Below the pieces are notes generated by a model that was given only the letters and a program-made list of their open reading frames with translations, was not told the origin of the DNA and searched no databases. Source: Candidatus Aerophobus profundus SCGC AAA252-L23 (GTDB lineage Bacteria; Aerophobota; Aerophobia; Aerophobales; Aerophobaceae). Taken from it: a stretch of 6,525 nucleotides of DNA. Numbering within the stretch: the first letter of the stretch is position 1; the number at the start of each line of letters is the position of its first letter. Shown piece after piece: positions 1 through 6,248 of the stretch. The translations under genes were made by a program, and so were the position numbers. The DNA lies in the NCBI GenBank assembly GCA_000402295.1, contig AQRW01000069.1:1-6525 (forward strand). The letters run 5' to 3'.

Positions 1-220
1 TTTGGGTAGAATTGGAGCTGATGTGGTGGGAATGTCTACTGTCCCGGAGGTGATTGTTGCCCGTCACTGCAATCTGCGAGTTTTGGGAATCAGTTGTGTT
101 ACGGACGAGTGTATACCGGATTGCCTTGAGCCGCTGGATTCTCAAAAGGTAATTGAGGTAGCCAAAAAAGCTGAATCGGTTCTAACTCGTCTTATCAAGC
201 CGGTGGTTGCCCGACTGTAA
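1..220 (+). CDS. Purine nucleoside / methylthioadenosine phosphorylase, C-terminal part (5' end missing)
   Basis: This is the last 72 codons of a trimeric purine nucleoside phosphorylase (PNP/MTAP family); the frame begins at base 2 and the gene runs off the left edge. The family cleaves purine nucleosides with phosphate to give the free base and (deoxy)ribose-1-phosphate in cytosolic purine salvage. The block GADVVGMSTVPEVIVARH matches the family's conserved segment, whose Met (residue 11 of the fragment, Met219 in human PNP) lies at the ribose site. The following ISCVTDECIPD corresponds to the base-specificity loop. Human PNP has Thr-Asn there (Asn243) and this protein has Thr-Asp, so an adenosine- or methylthioadenosine-type preference is possible. 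The exact substrate is therefore left open and no symbol is given. The stop TAA lies 15 nt before ileS, so the two are probably cotranscribed. Family assignment is secure; substrate is not. Confidence 0.9.
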   Translation, partial: LGRIGADVVGMSTVPEVIVARHCNLRVLGISCVTDECIPDCLEPLDSQKVIEVAKKAESVLTRLIKPVVARL

Positions 221-235
221 GAAAAGAGGAGAAAG

Positions 236-3010
236 ATGGATTACTCGAAAACGCTTAATCTCCCCCGGACCAATTTTCCTATGAGAGCCAGACTTCCCGA
301 AAAAGAACCAGAGATTCTTAAGTTTTGGCAAGAAGGGAGAATTTACTCAAAGATAAGGGAAAGGAAGCAAGGAAGTCCTAAATTTATTCTTCATGATGGT
401 CCCCCTTATGCCAACGGTGACATACATTTAGGGCAGGTTCTTAACAAAATCCTTAAAGATGTGGTAGTGAAATTTAAGACCATGCAGGGGTTTGATGCTC
501 CTTATGTTCCGGGCTGGGATTGCCATGGTTTACCGGTTGAACATCAGTTATTTAAACAACTGGGAATTAACAAAAGTGAGATGTCCCAACTGGAATTCAG
601 GAAGAAAGCCAGAGAATATGCGGCTCATTATGTAGAAAAACAGAAAGGGCAATTTAAAAGATTGGGAGTTTTAGGTCGATGGGAGAAACCGTACCTTACT
701 ATGGATTGGGAGTACGAATCAGAGATTATCTCTGCTTTTGGAACTTTGGCCAGAAAAGGATATATCTACAAAGGTCTTAAACCGGTTCACTGGTGTCCTC
801 AATGCCAAACAGCTCTGGCAGAGGCAGAAATTGAATATAAAGATAAGATATCTCATTCAATTTATGTAAAATTTCCTCTTAAGGATTATCCCTCAGAGCT
901 TAAAACTTCTCTTCCTGTTTATCTGGTAATCTGGACCACTACTCCCTGGACTCTTCCGGCAAATCGGGCAGTGGCTCTACACCCAAAGTTTTCTTATGTA
1001 TTTGTCCGATTTAATCAAGAAGTTCTCCTTCTGGCAAAAGAGGCAATGGGAAGGGTAAGGAAAGAAGCAGCTCCGGGAGAAGGCGAGACCTTAGCGGAAT
1101 TTACAGGTAAAGACCTGGAAGGATTAACTTATTCCCAGCTTCTTACCGGAGAAGAATTAAAAACTGTTATGGCTGATTTTGTCACCGTAGAGGAGGGAAC
1201 CGGCTGTGTTCACATTGCTCCCGGGCACGGAGAGGAAGATTATTTTCTGGGTTTAAAATATCAGTTGCCGGTATATGCTCCAGTTAACGATGAGGGAAGA
1301 TTTCTTGAGAGTGTACATAAATTTGCCGGAATGTCAGTTTTTGAGGCCAATGATCCTATTATCGCCTGGCTTAAAAAAGAGGAATTTTTACTTTCCTCTG
1401 GAAAAATTTCTCATTCTTATCCTCATTGCTGGCGCTGTGGAGGTCCTCTGATCTTTCGGGCTACTCCTCAGTGGTTTCTTGGAGTAGACAAACACGATCT
1501 GAGGAGAAAAGCCATGAAGCTGGTGAGGAAAAAAGTGGAGTGGATTCCTTCTCGGAGCCAGAGCCGAATGCTCGGTATGCTGGAGAAAAGACCGGATTGG
1601 TGTCTATCCCGTCAGAGATACTGGGGAGTGGGCATTCCGGTTATCTACTGTAGTAATTGTGATGAGTTCGTCCTGGAGCCGGAAATCATTGAGTCCATAG
1701 CTTCCAAGGTGAGGGAGAAGGGATCCGATGTTTGGTTTGAAAAAAAAGTTGAGGTCTTTATCCCTCCAGGATTTTCTTGTCCTAAGTGTGGAAAGAGACA
1801 GTTTAAAAAGGAAGAAGATATTATCGATGTCTGGTTTGAATCGGGTATTTCCCACCAAAGTGTATTAGCTCGGGAAGAAAGTCTCCGAGATCCGGCCGAT
1901 ATATATATGGAGGGATCTGATCAACATCGAGGTTGGTTCCAGACCTCTCTACTTACCGCGGTGGCCCTTAAGGAAAGACCACCGTTTAAAAAGGTCCTCA
2001 CCCACGGATTTGTAGTAGATGCTCAGGGAAAGAAAATGTCCAAGTCACTGGGCAATGTGGTAGATCCGGCCAAAATTATCGACCGTTGGGGAGCAGAAAT
2101 ATTGAGACTATGGGTTTGCCTGGAAGATTATACTCAGGATATCAGGGTTTCTAAAGAGATTCTTGGACAAACTATAGATATTTACCGGCGGATGAGGAAC
2201 TCCTACAGATTTTTGCTGGGTAATTTACACGACTTTTGTTTTCCGGAAAATGCCGTTAAGTCTGAAGAAATGAGAGAAATTGATCGTTGGGTTCTTTCTC
2301 AGCTTCAATCTCTGATAAAAAAAGTTACCGCTCATTATGAATCTTTTCGGTTTTATGAAGCTTTTCACTTGATTCATCATTTTACCAGTACCCGCTTAAG
2401 TGCTTTCTTTTTTGATGTGCTTAAGGATAGACTCTATACTTTTTCCCGAAATTCTCAGGAGCGACGTTCTGCCCAAACGGCACTTTATCATTTGCTGATG
2501 ACCCTGATTCATTTAACTGCACCGGTTCTTTCATTCACCTCGGAGGAAGTCTGCTTGAGTATAAGAAAAAATAATCCGGAGTTGCTGTCAGATGATCAGA
2601 TTAATTTAAAAGATAGTATATTCTTATCTTCCTGGCCTGAGGTTGACGAGGACGTAATAGATGAGGAACTGGAAAAAAAGTGGGAAGAGATCTTAAGGGT
2701 CCGCGAGGAAGTTTTGAAAGTTCTGGAAGAAAAAAGACAGTCCAAGATTGTCACTTCTTCGCTGGAAGCTAAGGTAGTCATTGAGGCTCCTTCTCATCTC
2801 TTGTCTCTTTTGGCCAGTCTGGGTGATGAATTAAAAGAAGTTCTTATTGTTTCTCAAATTGAGCTAAAAGAAGCAGAAAACCTGATAGTAAAAGTCAAAA
2901 AAGCTGAGGGAGGAAAGTGCCTACGATGCTGGAATTATAGTCCTCGGGTCGGGGGAAACAAGAAATATCCCACTTTGTGTGAAAGGTGTTGGGGGATAGT
3001 AGATTCCTGA
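236..3010 (+). CDS. ileS: Isoleucyl-tRNA synthetase, type 1 (IleRS)
   Basis: This cytosolic class Ia synthetase charges tRNA-Ile with isoleucine and edits mischarged valine. Its 924 residues are close to the E. coli enzyme (about 938). The order is canonical. The Rossmann-fold signature HDGPPYANGDIHLGQ is at 53-67 and WDCHGLPVE at 94-102. The editing domain holds TTTPWTLPAN (234-243) and GTGCVHIAPGHGEEDY (321-336), with the conserved Asp at 335. WCLSRQRYWGVGIP is at 455-468 and the isoleucine/adenylate segment EGSDQHRGWFQ at 559-569. KMSKS is at 600-604, followed by the anticodon-binding helical domain. A C-terminal zinc site (Cys895, Cys898, Cys915, Cys918) marks the bacterial type 1 form. 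Further Cys pairs lie at 187/190, 398/401, 472/475 and 515/518. Two positions are unusual: HLGQ replaces the usual HxGH, and WFESG replaces WFDSG (533-537). The start ATG has AGGAG at 227-231, 4 nt upstream. The stop overlaps the lspA start by one base. Confidence 0.98.
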   Translation: MDYSKTLNLPRTNFPMRARLPEKEPEILKFWQEGRIYSKIRERKQGSPKFILHDGPPYANGDIHLGQVLNKILKDVVVKFKTMQGFDAPYVPGWDCHGLPVEHQLFKQLGINKSEMSQLEFRKKAREYAAHYVEKQKGQFKRLGVLGRWEKPYLTMDWEYESEIISAFGTLARKGYIYKGLKPVHWCPQCQTALAEAEIEYKDKISHSIYVKFPLKDYPSELKTSLPVYLVIWTTTPWTLPANRAVALHPKFSYVFVRFNQEVLLLAKEAMGRVRKEAAPGEGETLAEFTGKDLEGLTYSQLLTGEELKTVMADFVTVEEGTGCVHIAPGHGEEDYFLGLKYQLPVYAPVNDEGRFLESVHKFAGMSVFEANDPIIAWLKKEEFLLSSGKISHSYPHCWRCGGPLIFRATPQWFLGVDKHDLRRKAMKLVRKKVEWIPSRSQSRMLGMLEKRPDWCLSRQRYWGVGIPVIYCSNCDEFVLEPEIIESIASKVREKGSDVWFEKKVEVFIPPGFSCPKCGKRQFKKEEDIIDVWFESGISHQSVLAREESLRDPADIYMEGSDQHRGWFQTSLLTAVALKERPPFKKVLTHGFVVDAQGKKMSKSLGNVVDPAKIIDRWGAEILRLWVCLEDYTQDIRVSKEILGQTIDIYRRMRNSYRFLLGNLHDFCFPENAVKSEEMREIDRWVLSQLQSLIKKVTAHYESFRFYEAFHLIHHFTSTRLSAFFFDVLKDRLYTFSRNSQERRSAQTALYHLLMTLIHLTAPVLSFTSEEVCLSIRKNNPELLSDDQINLKDSIFLSSWPEVDEDVIDEELEKKWEEILRVREEVLKVLEEKRQSKIVTSSLEAKVVIEAPSHLLSLLASLGDELKEVLIVSQIELKEAENLIVKVKKAEGGKCLRCWNYSPRVGGNKKYPTLCERCWGIVDS

Positions 3011-3450
3011 TGCGTTTTTTCCTAATATTCAGCCTTAGTTTTTTTGCTGACCAGTTCAGTAAATTCTGGTTCCGGTCATTCTTTGACCGGAACGAATCTA
3101 TCTGTATTATCCCTCATTTTTTCTCCCTAACCTATCTGGTAAACAGAAATATTTTTTTTGGTCTCTTGTTGGTCAATCTCTATTCGATTATCTTTGTTCA
3201 TTTTATGGTTATCCTTTTTCTCCTTTGGCTCTGGAGAAAGCTATTTTTTGTCAATAAAAGGGTTTCCGGGGCAGTAGGTTTGATAATGGGAGGTTTGACA
3301 GGAAATCTTTTTGATCGTATCTGGCAAAATGGAGTTATCGATTTTCTTGACTTTAGAGTATGGCCGGTGTTTAATATAGCAGATGTGCTCATAGTGGTAG
3401 GAGGGGGGATTATCTTATGGGAAATTTTGAAATTTTCACCTAAGCGGTGA
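3010..3450 (+). CDS. lspA: Lipoprotein signal peptidase (signal peptidase II)
   Basis: LspA is an inner-membrane aspartic protease that removes the signal peptide from prolipoproteins after Lgt has lipidated the Cys. The 146 residues fit the family, with four hydrophobic segments near 2-13, 54-75, 84-100 and 122-139. The first helix ends in DQFSK (14-18), the family's DQxSK motif. The core GGLTGNLFDR (94-103) carries Asn99 and Arg103. The catalytic Asp pair should be Asp111 (VIDFLDF) and Asp125 (FNIAD), whose spacing from Asn99 and Arg103 matches the Pseudomonas enzyme. The usual NxGAAFG motif reads NRNIFFG (45-51); Asn45 is kept and the Gly-Ala-Ala is lost. I chose ATG 3010 over the in-frame GTG at 2986 because it puts the hydrophobic helix at the N terminus and overlaps the ileS TGA by one base. 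The nearest Shine-Dalgarno-like run, GGGGGA at 2991-2996, is 13 nt away, so coupling to ileS translation is likely. Confidence 0.95.
   Translation: MRFFLIFSLSFFADQFSKFWFRSFFDRNESICIIPHFFSLTYLVNRNIFFGLLLVNLYSIIFVHFMVILFLLWLWRKLFFVNKRVSGAVGLIMGGLTGNLFDRIWQNGVIDFLDFRVWPVFNIADVLIVVGGGIILWEILKFSPKR
3069..3093 (+). other. Perfect 10-bp inverted repeat (RNA hairpin) inside lspA
   Basis: GTTCCGGTCA at 3069-3078 is exactly complementary to TGACCGGAAC at 3084-3093, with a 5-nt loop TTCTT. Six of the ten pairs are G-C, so the stem should be stable in mRNA. It starts 59 nt after the lspA ATG and spans codons 20-28, just after the first membrane helix. No U-run follows, so it is not an intrinsic terminator. 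A weaker 5-bp pairing of ACCAG (3050-3054) with CTGGT (3066-3070) would compete with it. The structure is seen directly; any role is unknown. Confidence 0.6.
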
Positions 3451-3456
3451 AGAGCT

Positions 3457-4239
3457 ATGTATCGTATTCTTCTCAAAATTGGTTTTTTGAAAATTTACAG
3501 TTACGGTGTCTTTGTCTCTTTAGCTTTCCTAATTTCTATGCTCTATTTTCTTCATCTGGCTGGAAAAAGGAAATTACCTGAGGCAGAGATTGTCTCTTTA
3601 TCCTTCTGGATGTTAGTAAGTGGTCTTGCTGGGGCCAGAGCGTTTTATGTGATTCATTATAGTGAGTATTTTTTTCACTATCCTCTGGAGTCGGTGAAAG
3701 TATGGCAAGGAGGACTTGTTTTCTATGGAGGCTTAGTTTTTGCCCTAATAGTAGGTCTCTACCTTACTCATCAATTTAGCCTCCCTTTTTTTGAGATTGC
3801 TGACTTGACTGCTCCTTCTCTTAGTTTGGGCATTGCTATCGGAAGAATTGGTTGTTTTCTCAATGGTTGTTGTTATGGATGGCCCAGCCGTATTGGTTTT
3901 GTTTTTCCTCCCGGTTCTCCAGCGGGCGATTCTTTCCCGGGTGAAAAATTAATCCCTACTCAACTAATTTCTTCATTGGATCTTTTCATTATTTTTCTTA
4001 TCTTAAGAAAATTGAGAAAAAAGATAAATAGGACCGGCCAAATCTTTTTTTTGTTTTTGGTCCTGTATGCTCTTCATCGTTTTCTCATTGAATTTCTTAG
4101 AGCTGACTATCCTCGCATTTTTCTTAATATGACCGAACCTCAATTTATTAGTCTGGGTCTGGGTATCTTTTCTTTGAATGTTTTATACCTGAGGAAAAGA
4201 AAGAAGAAAAAAATTCTCCCTAATGGTGAGATGAAATGA
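3457..4239 (+). CDS. lgt: Phosphatidylglycerol-prolipoprotein diacylglyceryl transferase, Cys-rich motif variant
   Basis: Lgt is an inner-membrane enzyme that transfers diacylglycerol from phosphatidylglycerol to the lipobox Cys of prolipoproteins, the step before LspA. The 260 residues contain about seven hydrophobic segments (roughly 16-33, 48-66, 88-105, 118-134, 172-183, 194-212, 228-245). Family marks are VWQGGLVFYGGL (82-93), GIAIGRIGCFLNGCCYG (125-141), IPTQL (166-170) and HRFLIEFLR (207-215). Arg130 aligns with E. coli Arg143, and Arg208/Glu212 with Arg239/Glu243. The classic signature GRxGNFxNxExxG is altered: Asn becomes Cys133 and Glu becomes Cys138. The position of E. coli His103 is Tyr90. 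I recall this CCYG form from other Lgt homologues but cannot verify it here. The tail (about 246-252) is a run of Arg and Lys, as expected for a cytoplasmic end. The ATG lies 6 nt after the lspA stop with only a weak ribosome site, and the TGA overlaps the next ATG by 4 nt. Confidence 0.93.
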   Translation: MYRILLKIGFLKIYSYGVFVSLAFLISMLYFLHLAGKRKLPEAEIVSLSFWMLVSGLAGARAFYVIHYSEYFFHYPLESVKVWQGGLVFYGGLVFALIVGLYLTHQFSLPFFEIADLTAPSLSLGIAIGRIGCFLNGCCYGWPSRIGFVFPPGSPAGDSFPGEKLIPTQLISSLDLFIIFLILRKLRKKINRTGQIFFLFLVLYALHRFLIEFLRADYPRIFLNMTEPQFISLGLGIFSLNVLYLRKRKKKKILPNGEMK

Positions 4240-5159
4240 GAAGAAATTATCTATTTGAGGGAAGCTTCGCGGAAGGGGAGAGATTAGATCTTTTTGTTAG
4301 AAATAAGCTGAATTTTCTTTCTCGCTCTTTCATCCAGACTCTGGTGCAGCAGGGAGATATTACTGTAAGCGAGGAAAAGGTAAGGCCCTCACATCGTTTA
4401 AAACGGACAGACTTGATTAGAGTAGAAATTCCCCCAGCTTCTCCTGAGATATTAGAAGCTGAGCCTATTCCTCTACAGATTATCTGGGAAGATGACTCTC
4501 TTTTAGTTTTGAATAAGCCAGCGGGAATGATTGTTCATCCAACTCGGTTAGAACAGAAAGGAACATTAGTTAACGCATTAATTTATTACTCCCCGCATCT
4601 TTCCCAGGTCTCCGGGCCTTTAAGACAGGGAATTGTTCATCGACTGGATAGAGGTACTTCAGGGATTATGGTAGTAGCCAAGAATGATTTGATTCATCTT
4701 GCTTTAAGTGCCCAGTTCAGAAAAAGAGAGGTGAGAAAAATTTATCTTGCTCTGGTAAGGGGAGTACCCCGGCGAAATGAGGGAGTTATAGAGGCCAGAA
4801 TTGCCCGAAGCCCTCGAGCTGGAAACAAAATGATTTTAACTCAAACCGGGCGTGAATCCATTACTCATTTCAAAGTGGTAAATACCTGGGCAGAGAAATG
4901 GAGTCTTCTGGAGCTTCATCCTCTCACGGGTAGGACTCACCAGATTCGGATACACCTTCGCTTTGTGGGTTGTCCCGTGGTGGGGGACCGGGTTTACGGT
5001 GGGAAAAAAGAGAAATTTCCCCGAAAAATAGAAAGAGTCTATCTTCACGCTAAGACCCTGGGTTTCTACCATCCTCTAAGGAAAGAATGGATGCAGTTTG
5101 AAACCCCTCTTCCAGAGGATATGCAAGAAGCAATAAAGTTTTTAGGAGAAGGGGAATGA
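4236..5159 (+). CDS. rluD: RluA-family rRNA pseudouridine synthase, RluD-like
   Basis: This enzyme isomerises uridine to pseudouridine in RNA. The closest relatives by layout (RluD, YlyB) act on large-subunit rRNA. An N-terminal S4 RNA-binding domain covers about residues 15-65, including LDLFVRNKL and the VQQGDITV segment. The RluA catalytic domain follows. NKPAGMIVHP (93-102) is motif I, HRLDRGTSG (135-143) carries the catalytic Asp138, and LHPLTGRTHQIRIHL (227-241) plus GDRVYG (250-255) are the later motifs. The 307 residues are normal for an S4-containing member. The start is fixed by the ATGA overlap with lgt and by GGTGA at 4225-4229, 6 nt upstream. The gene next to lspA in Bacillus is also an RluD-type synthase; here lgt sits between them. 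The symbol is by similarity: which uridines it modifies cannot be told from sequence, and RluC or another RluA-family role is possible. Confidence 0.93.
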   Translation: MRRNYLFEGSFAEGERLDLFVRNKLNFLSRSFIQTLVQQGDITVSEEKVRPSHRLKRTDLIRVEIPPASPEILEAEPIPLQIIWEDDSLLVLNKPAGMIVHPTRLEQKGTLVNALIYYSPHLSQVSGPLRQGIVHRLDRGTSGIMVVAKNDLIHLALSAQFRKREVRKIYLALVRGVPRRNEGVIEARIARSPRAGNKMILTQTGRESITHFKVVNTWAEKWSLLELHPLTGRTHQIRIHLRFVGCPVVGDRVYGGKKEKFPRKIERVYLHAKTLGFYHPLRKEWMQFETPLPEDMQEAIKFLGEGE

Positions 5160-5896
5160 ATAAGAATGGCAAGTTAGCCATTGTAACCGGGGGCGCTCGA
5201 GGTATTGGTAGGGAGATTTGTCTGGAATTGAGCAAGCAAAACCTCCGGATAGTTATTTTTGATGTGTCTGAGGAAGCCGGCCAAAAACTAATTGATCTGA
5301 TAACCAGTCAAGGAGGCCAGGGGCTCTCGCTTAAGGTTGATGTTGGTTCTTACCAGGAAGTTGAGCAAGCAGTGAAAATAGTGATTGACAAATTTAAGGT
5401 GGTTGATATATTAGTCAACAATGCCGGTATTACCCATGATAGGCTGATTCTCACAATGAAAGAGGAAGATTGGGATCAGGTAATTAGGATAAATCTCAAA
5501 GGGACGTTTAACTGCTTGAAGGCCGTTTCCAAGTATATGCTTCGCCAACGTTATGGGCGAATTGTTAATATTTCTTCGATTATAGGGTTGAGAGGTAATG
5601 CCGGTCAGGCTAATTACGCAGCTTCCAAGGCCGGTATTATTGCTCTCACTAAAAGTGCAGCCAGAGAGTTCGCCAGGCGAGGAATCACTGTTAATGCGGT
5701 AGCACCTGGATTTATAGATACTCCTATGACCAAACGGTTGGAGCCGGAGAAACAACAATTTTTTATTTCCCAAATTCCCCTGGGAAGAGCGGGTAAGACC
5801 AAGGAAGTAGCCAATTTAGTTTCTTTTCTAATTTCTGATAGAGCTGGATACATTACGGGAGAGGTGATAAAAATAGATGGAGGAATGGGAATGTAG
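5156..5896 (+). CDS. fabG: 3-oxoacyl-[acyl-carrier-protein] reductase
   Basis: FabG reduces 3-oxoacyl-ACP to 3-hydroxyacyl-ACP, the first reduction of each cycle of cytosolic type II fatty-acid synthesis. The 246 residues form a classical short-chain dehydrogenase. The dinucleotide loop TGGARGIG is at 11-18 and NNAG at 88-91. The catalytic tetrad is Asn113, Ser141, Tyr154 and Lys158 within NAGQANYAASKAG. GFIDTPMT is at 185-192 and the C-terminal TGEVIKIDGGMGM is typical of FabG. Beta-strand 2 ends in Asp36 (VIFD), a residue that usually favours NADH, whereas FabG normally uses NADPH; Arg15 in the glycine-rich loop argues the other way. The start has AGGAG at 5144-5148, 7 nt upstream, and overlaps the preceding stop by 4 nt, so it should be translated from the upstream operon. 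The following acpP and fabF support a fatty-acid role over a generic dehydrogenase. Confidence 0.95.
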   Translation: MNKNGKLAIVTGGARGIGREICLELSKQNLRIVIFDVSEEAGQKLIDLITSQGGQGLSLKVDVGSYQEVEQAVKIVIDKFKVVDILVNNAGITHDRLILTMKEEDWDQVIRINLKGTFNCLKAVSKYMLRQRYGRIVNISSIIGLRGNAGQANYAASKAGIIALTKSAAREFARRGITVNAVAPGFIDTPMTKRLEPEKQQFFISQIPLGRAGKTKEVANLVSFLISDRAGYITGEVIKIDGGMGM

Positions 5897-5898
5897 TT

Positions 5899-5928
5899 TT
5901 GACAAAAATGTGGATCTAATTAAAGAAT
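5899..5928 (+). promoter_or_regulatory. Possible sigma-70-type promoter for acpP-fabF
   Basis: A consensus -35 box TTGACA (5899-5904) begins 3 nt after the fabG stop. With an 18-nt spacer it is followed by AAGAAT (5923-5928), which matches four of six -10 consensus bases. The spacer is slightly long and the -10 box is weak. The site lies in the largest gap of the window and in front of acpP, whose product is needed in large amounts, so a separate promoter makes sense. No operator-like palindrome was seen beside it. Confidence 0.4.
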
Positions 5929-5951
5929 TTCAAAAAGTAAAGAAAAAACTA

Positions 5952-5956
5952 AGGAG
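5952..5956 (+). promoter_or_regulatory. Ribosome-binding site of acpP
   Basis: AGGAG, within AAGGAGA, lies 8 nt before the acpP ATG. It is the first clear, well-spaced Shine-Dalgarno after a real intergenic gap, so acpP translation is independent of fabG, unlike the coupled genes upstream. Confidence 0.75.
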
Positions 5957-5964
5957 AACAGATA

Positions 5965-6210
5965 ATGACTAAAGACGAAATTCAGAAAAAAGTTAAGGAA
6001 ATTACCAATGAACAATTGGGAGTAGATGAGTCTCAAATTACTGCGGAAGCCAAGTTTGTGGAAGATTTGGGAGCAGATTCCCTTGATACAGTGGAGTTAA
6101 TTATGGCCCTGGAAGAAGAATTTAACATAGATATATCAGATGAGGAAGCTGAGAAACTAACTACCTTGCAAAAAGTAGTGGATTACATTGAGAATCATTT
6201 AGAAAAATAA
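5965..6210 (+). CDS. acpP: Acyl carrier protein
   Basis: ACP carries growing acyl chains as thioesters on a 4'-phosphopantetheine arm during fatty-acid synthesis in the cytosol. The 81-residue, strongly acidic four-helix protein has the attachment motif GADSLDTVEL (36-45), with the modified Ser at 39. Helix II, LDTVELIMALEEEF, is the usual recognition helix for partner enzymes. FVEDLGADSLD and the ending VVDYIENHLEK are textbook features. It lies between fabG and fabF, as in many bacteria, which supports a primary-metabolism ACP over a polyketide carrier. A strong AGGAG and a possible separate promoter precede it. No terminator is visible between it and fabF. Confidence 0.98.
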   Translation: MTKDEIQKKVKEITNEQLGVDESQITAEAKFVEDLGADSLDTVELIMALEEEFNIDISDEEAEKLTTLQKVVDYIENHLEK

Positions 6211-6248
6211 GGAATCAATCAAAGGTGATAAATAAATCAAAAAACTCT

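Noticed and set aside
1426..1653. Second plus-strand open frame inside ileS
   Set aside because: It reads an alternative frame of the conserved catalytic region and gives a low-complexity peptide with no family resemblance.
1604..1858. Antisense open frame opposite ileS
   Set aside because: It lies wholly over the conserved IleRS core, has no recognisable domain and is best explained as a shadow of the real gene. The same applies to antisense frames at 2596-2781, 3198-3476, 4836-5235 and 5411-5853.
2986..3009. GTG start for lspA, adding eight residues (MLGDSRFL)
   Set aside because: It would add a charged extension before the hydrophobic first helix and overlap ileS further; ATG 3010 gives the typical LspA N terminus and a one-base overlap.
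3421..3436. Tandem 8-bp repeat GAAATTTT x2 at the end of lspA
   Set aside because: Two copies of a low-complexity AT-rich word in a coding region; expected from base composition.
4208..4214. A7 tract near the end of lgt as a possible programmed frameshift site
   Set aside because: The base before the two AAA codons is G, so it does not form an in-frame X_XXY_YYZ slippery heptamer, and no product of interest would result.
2986..4239. Marked T-richness of the lspA-lgt region as a sign of horizontal transfer
   Set aside because: Hydrophobic membrane-protein codons (Phe, Leu, Ile) are T-rich, which accounts for it.
4973..4989. Short inverted repeat GTCCC...GGGAC in rluD
   Set aside because: Only five pairs, and it falls on the conserved codons for the GCPVVGD segment, so coding constraint explains it.
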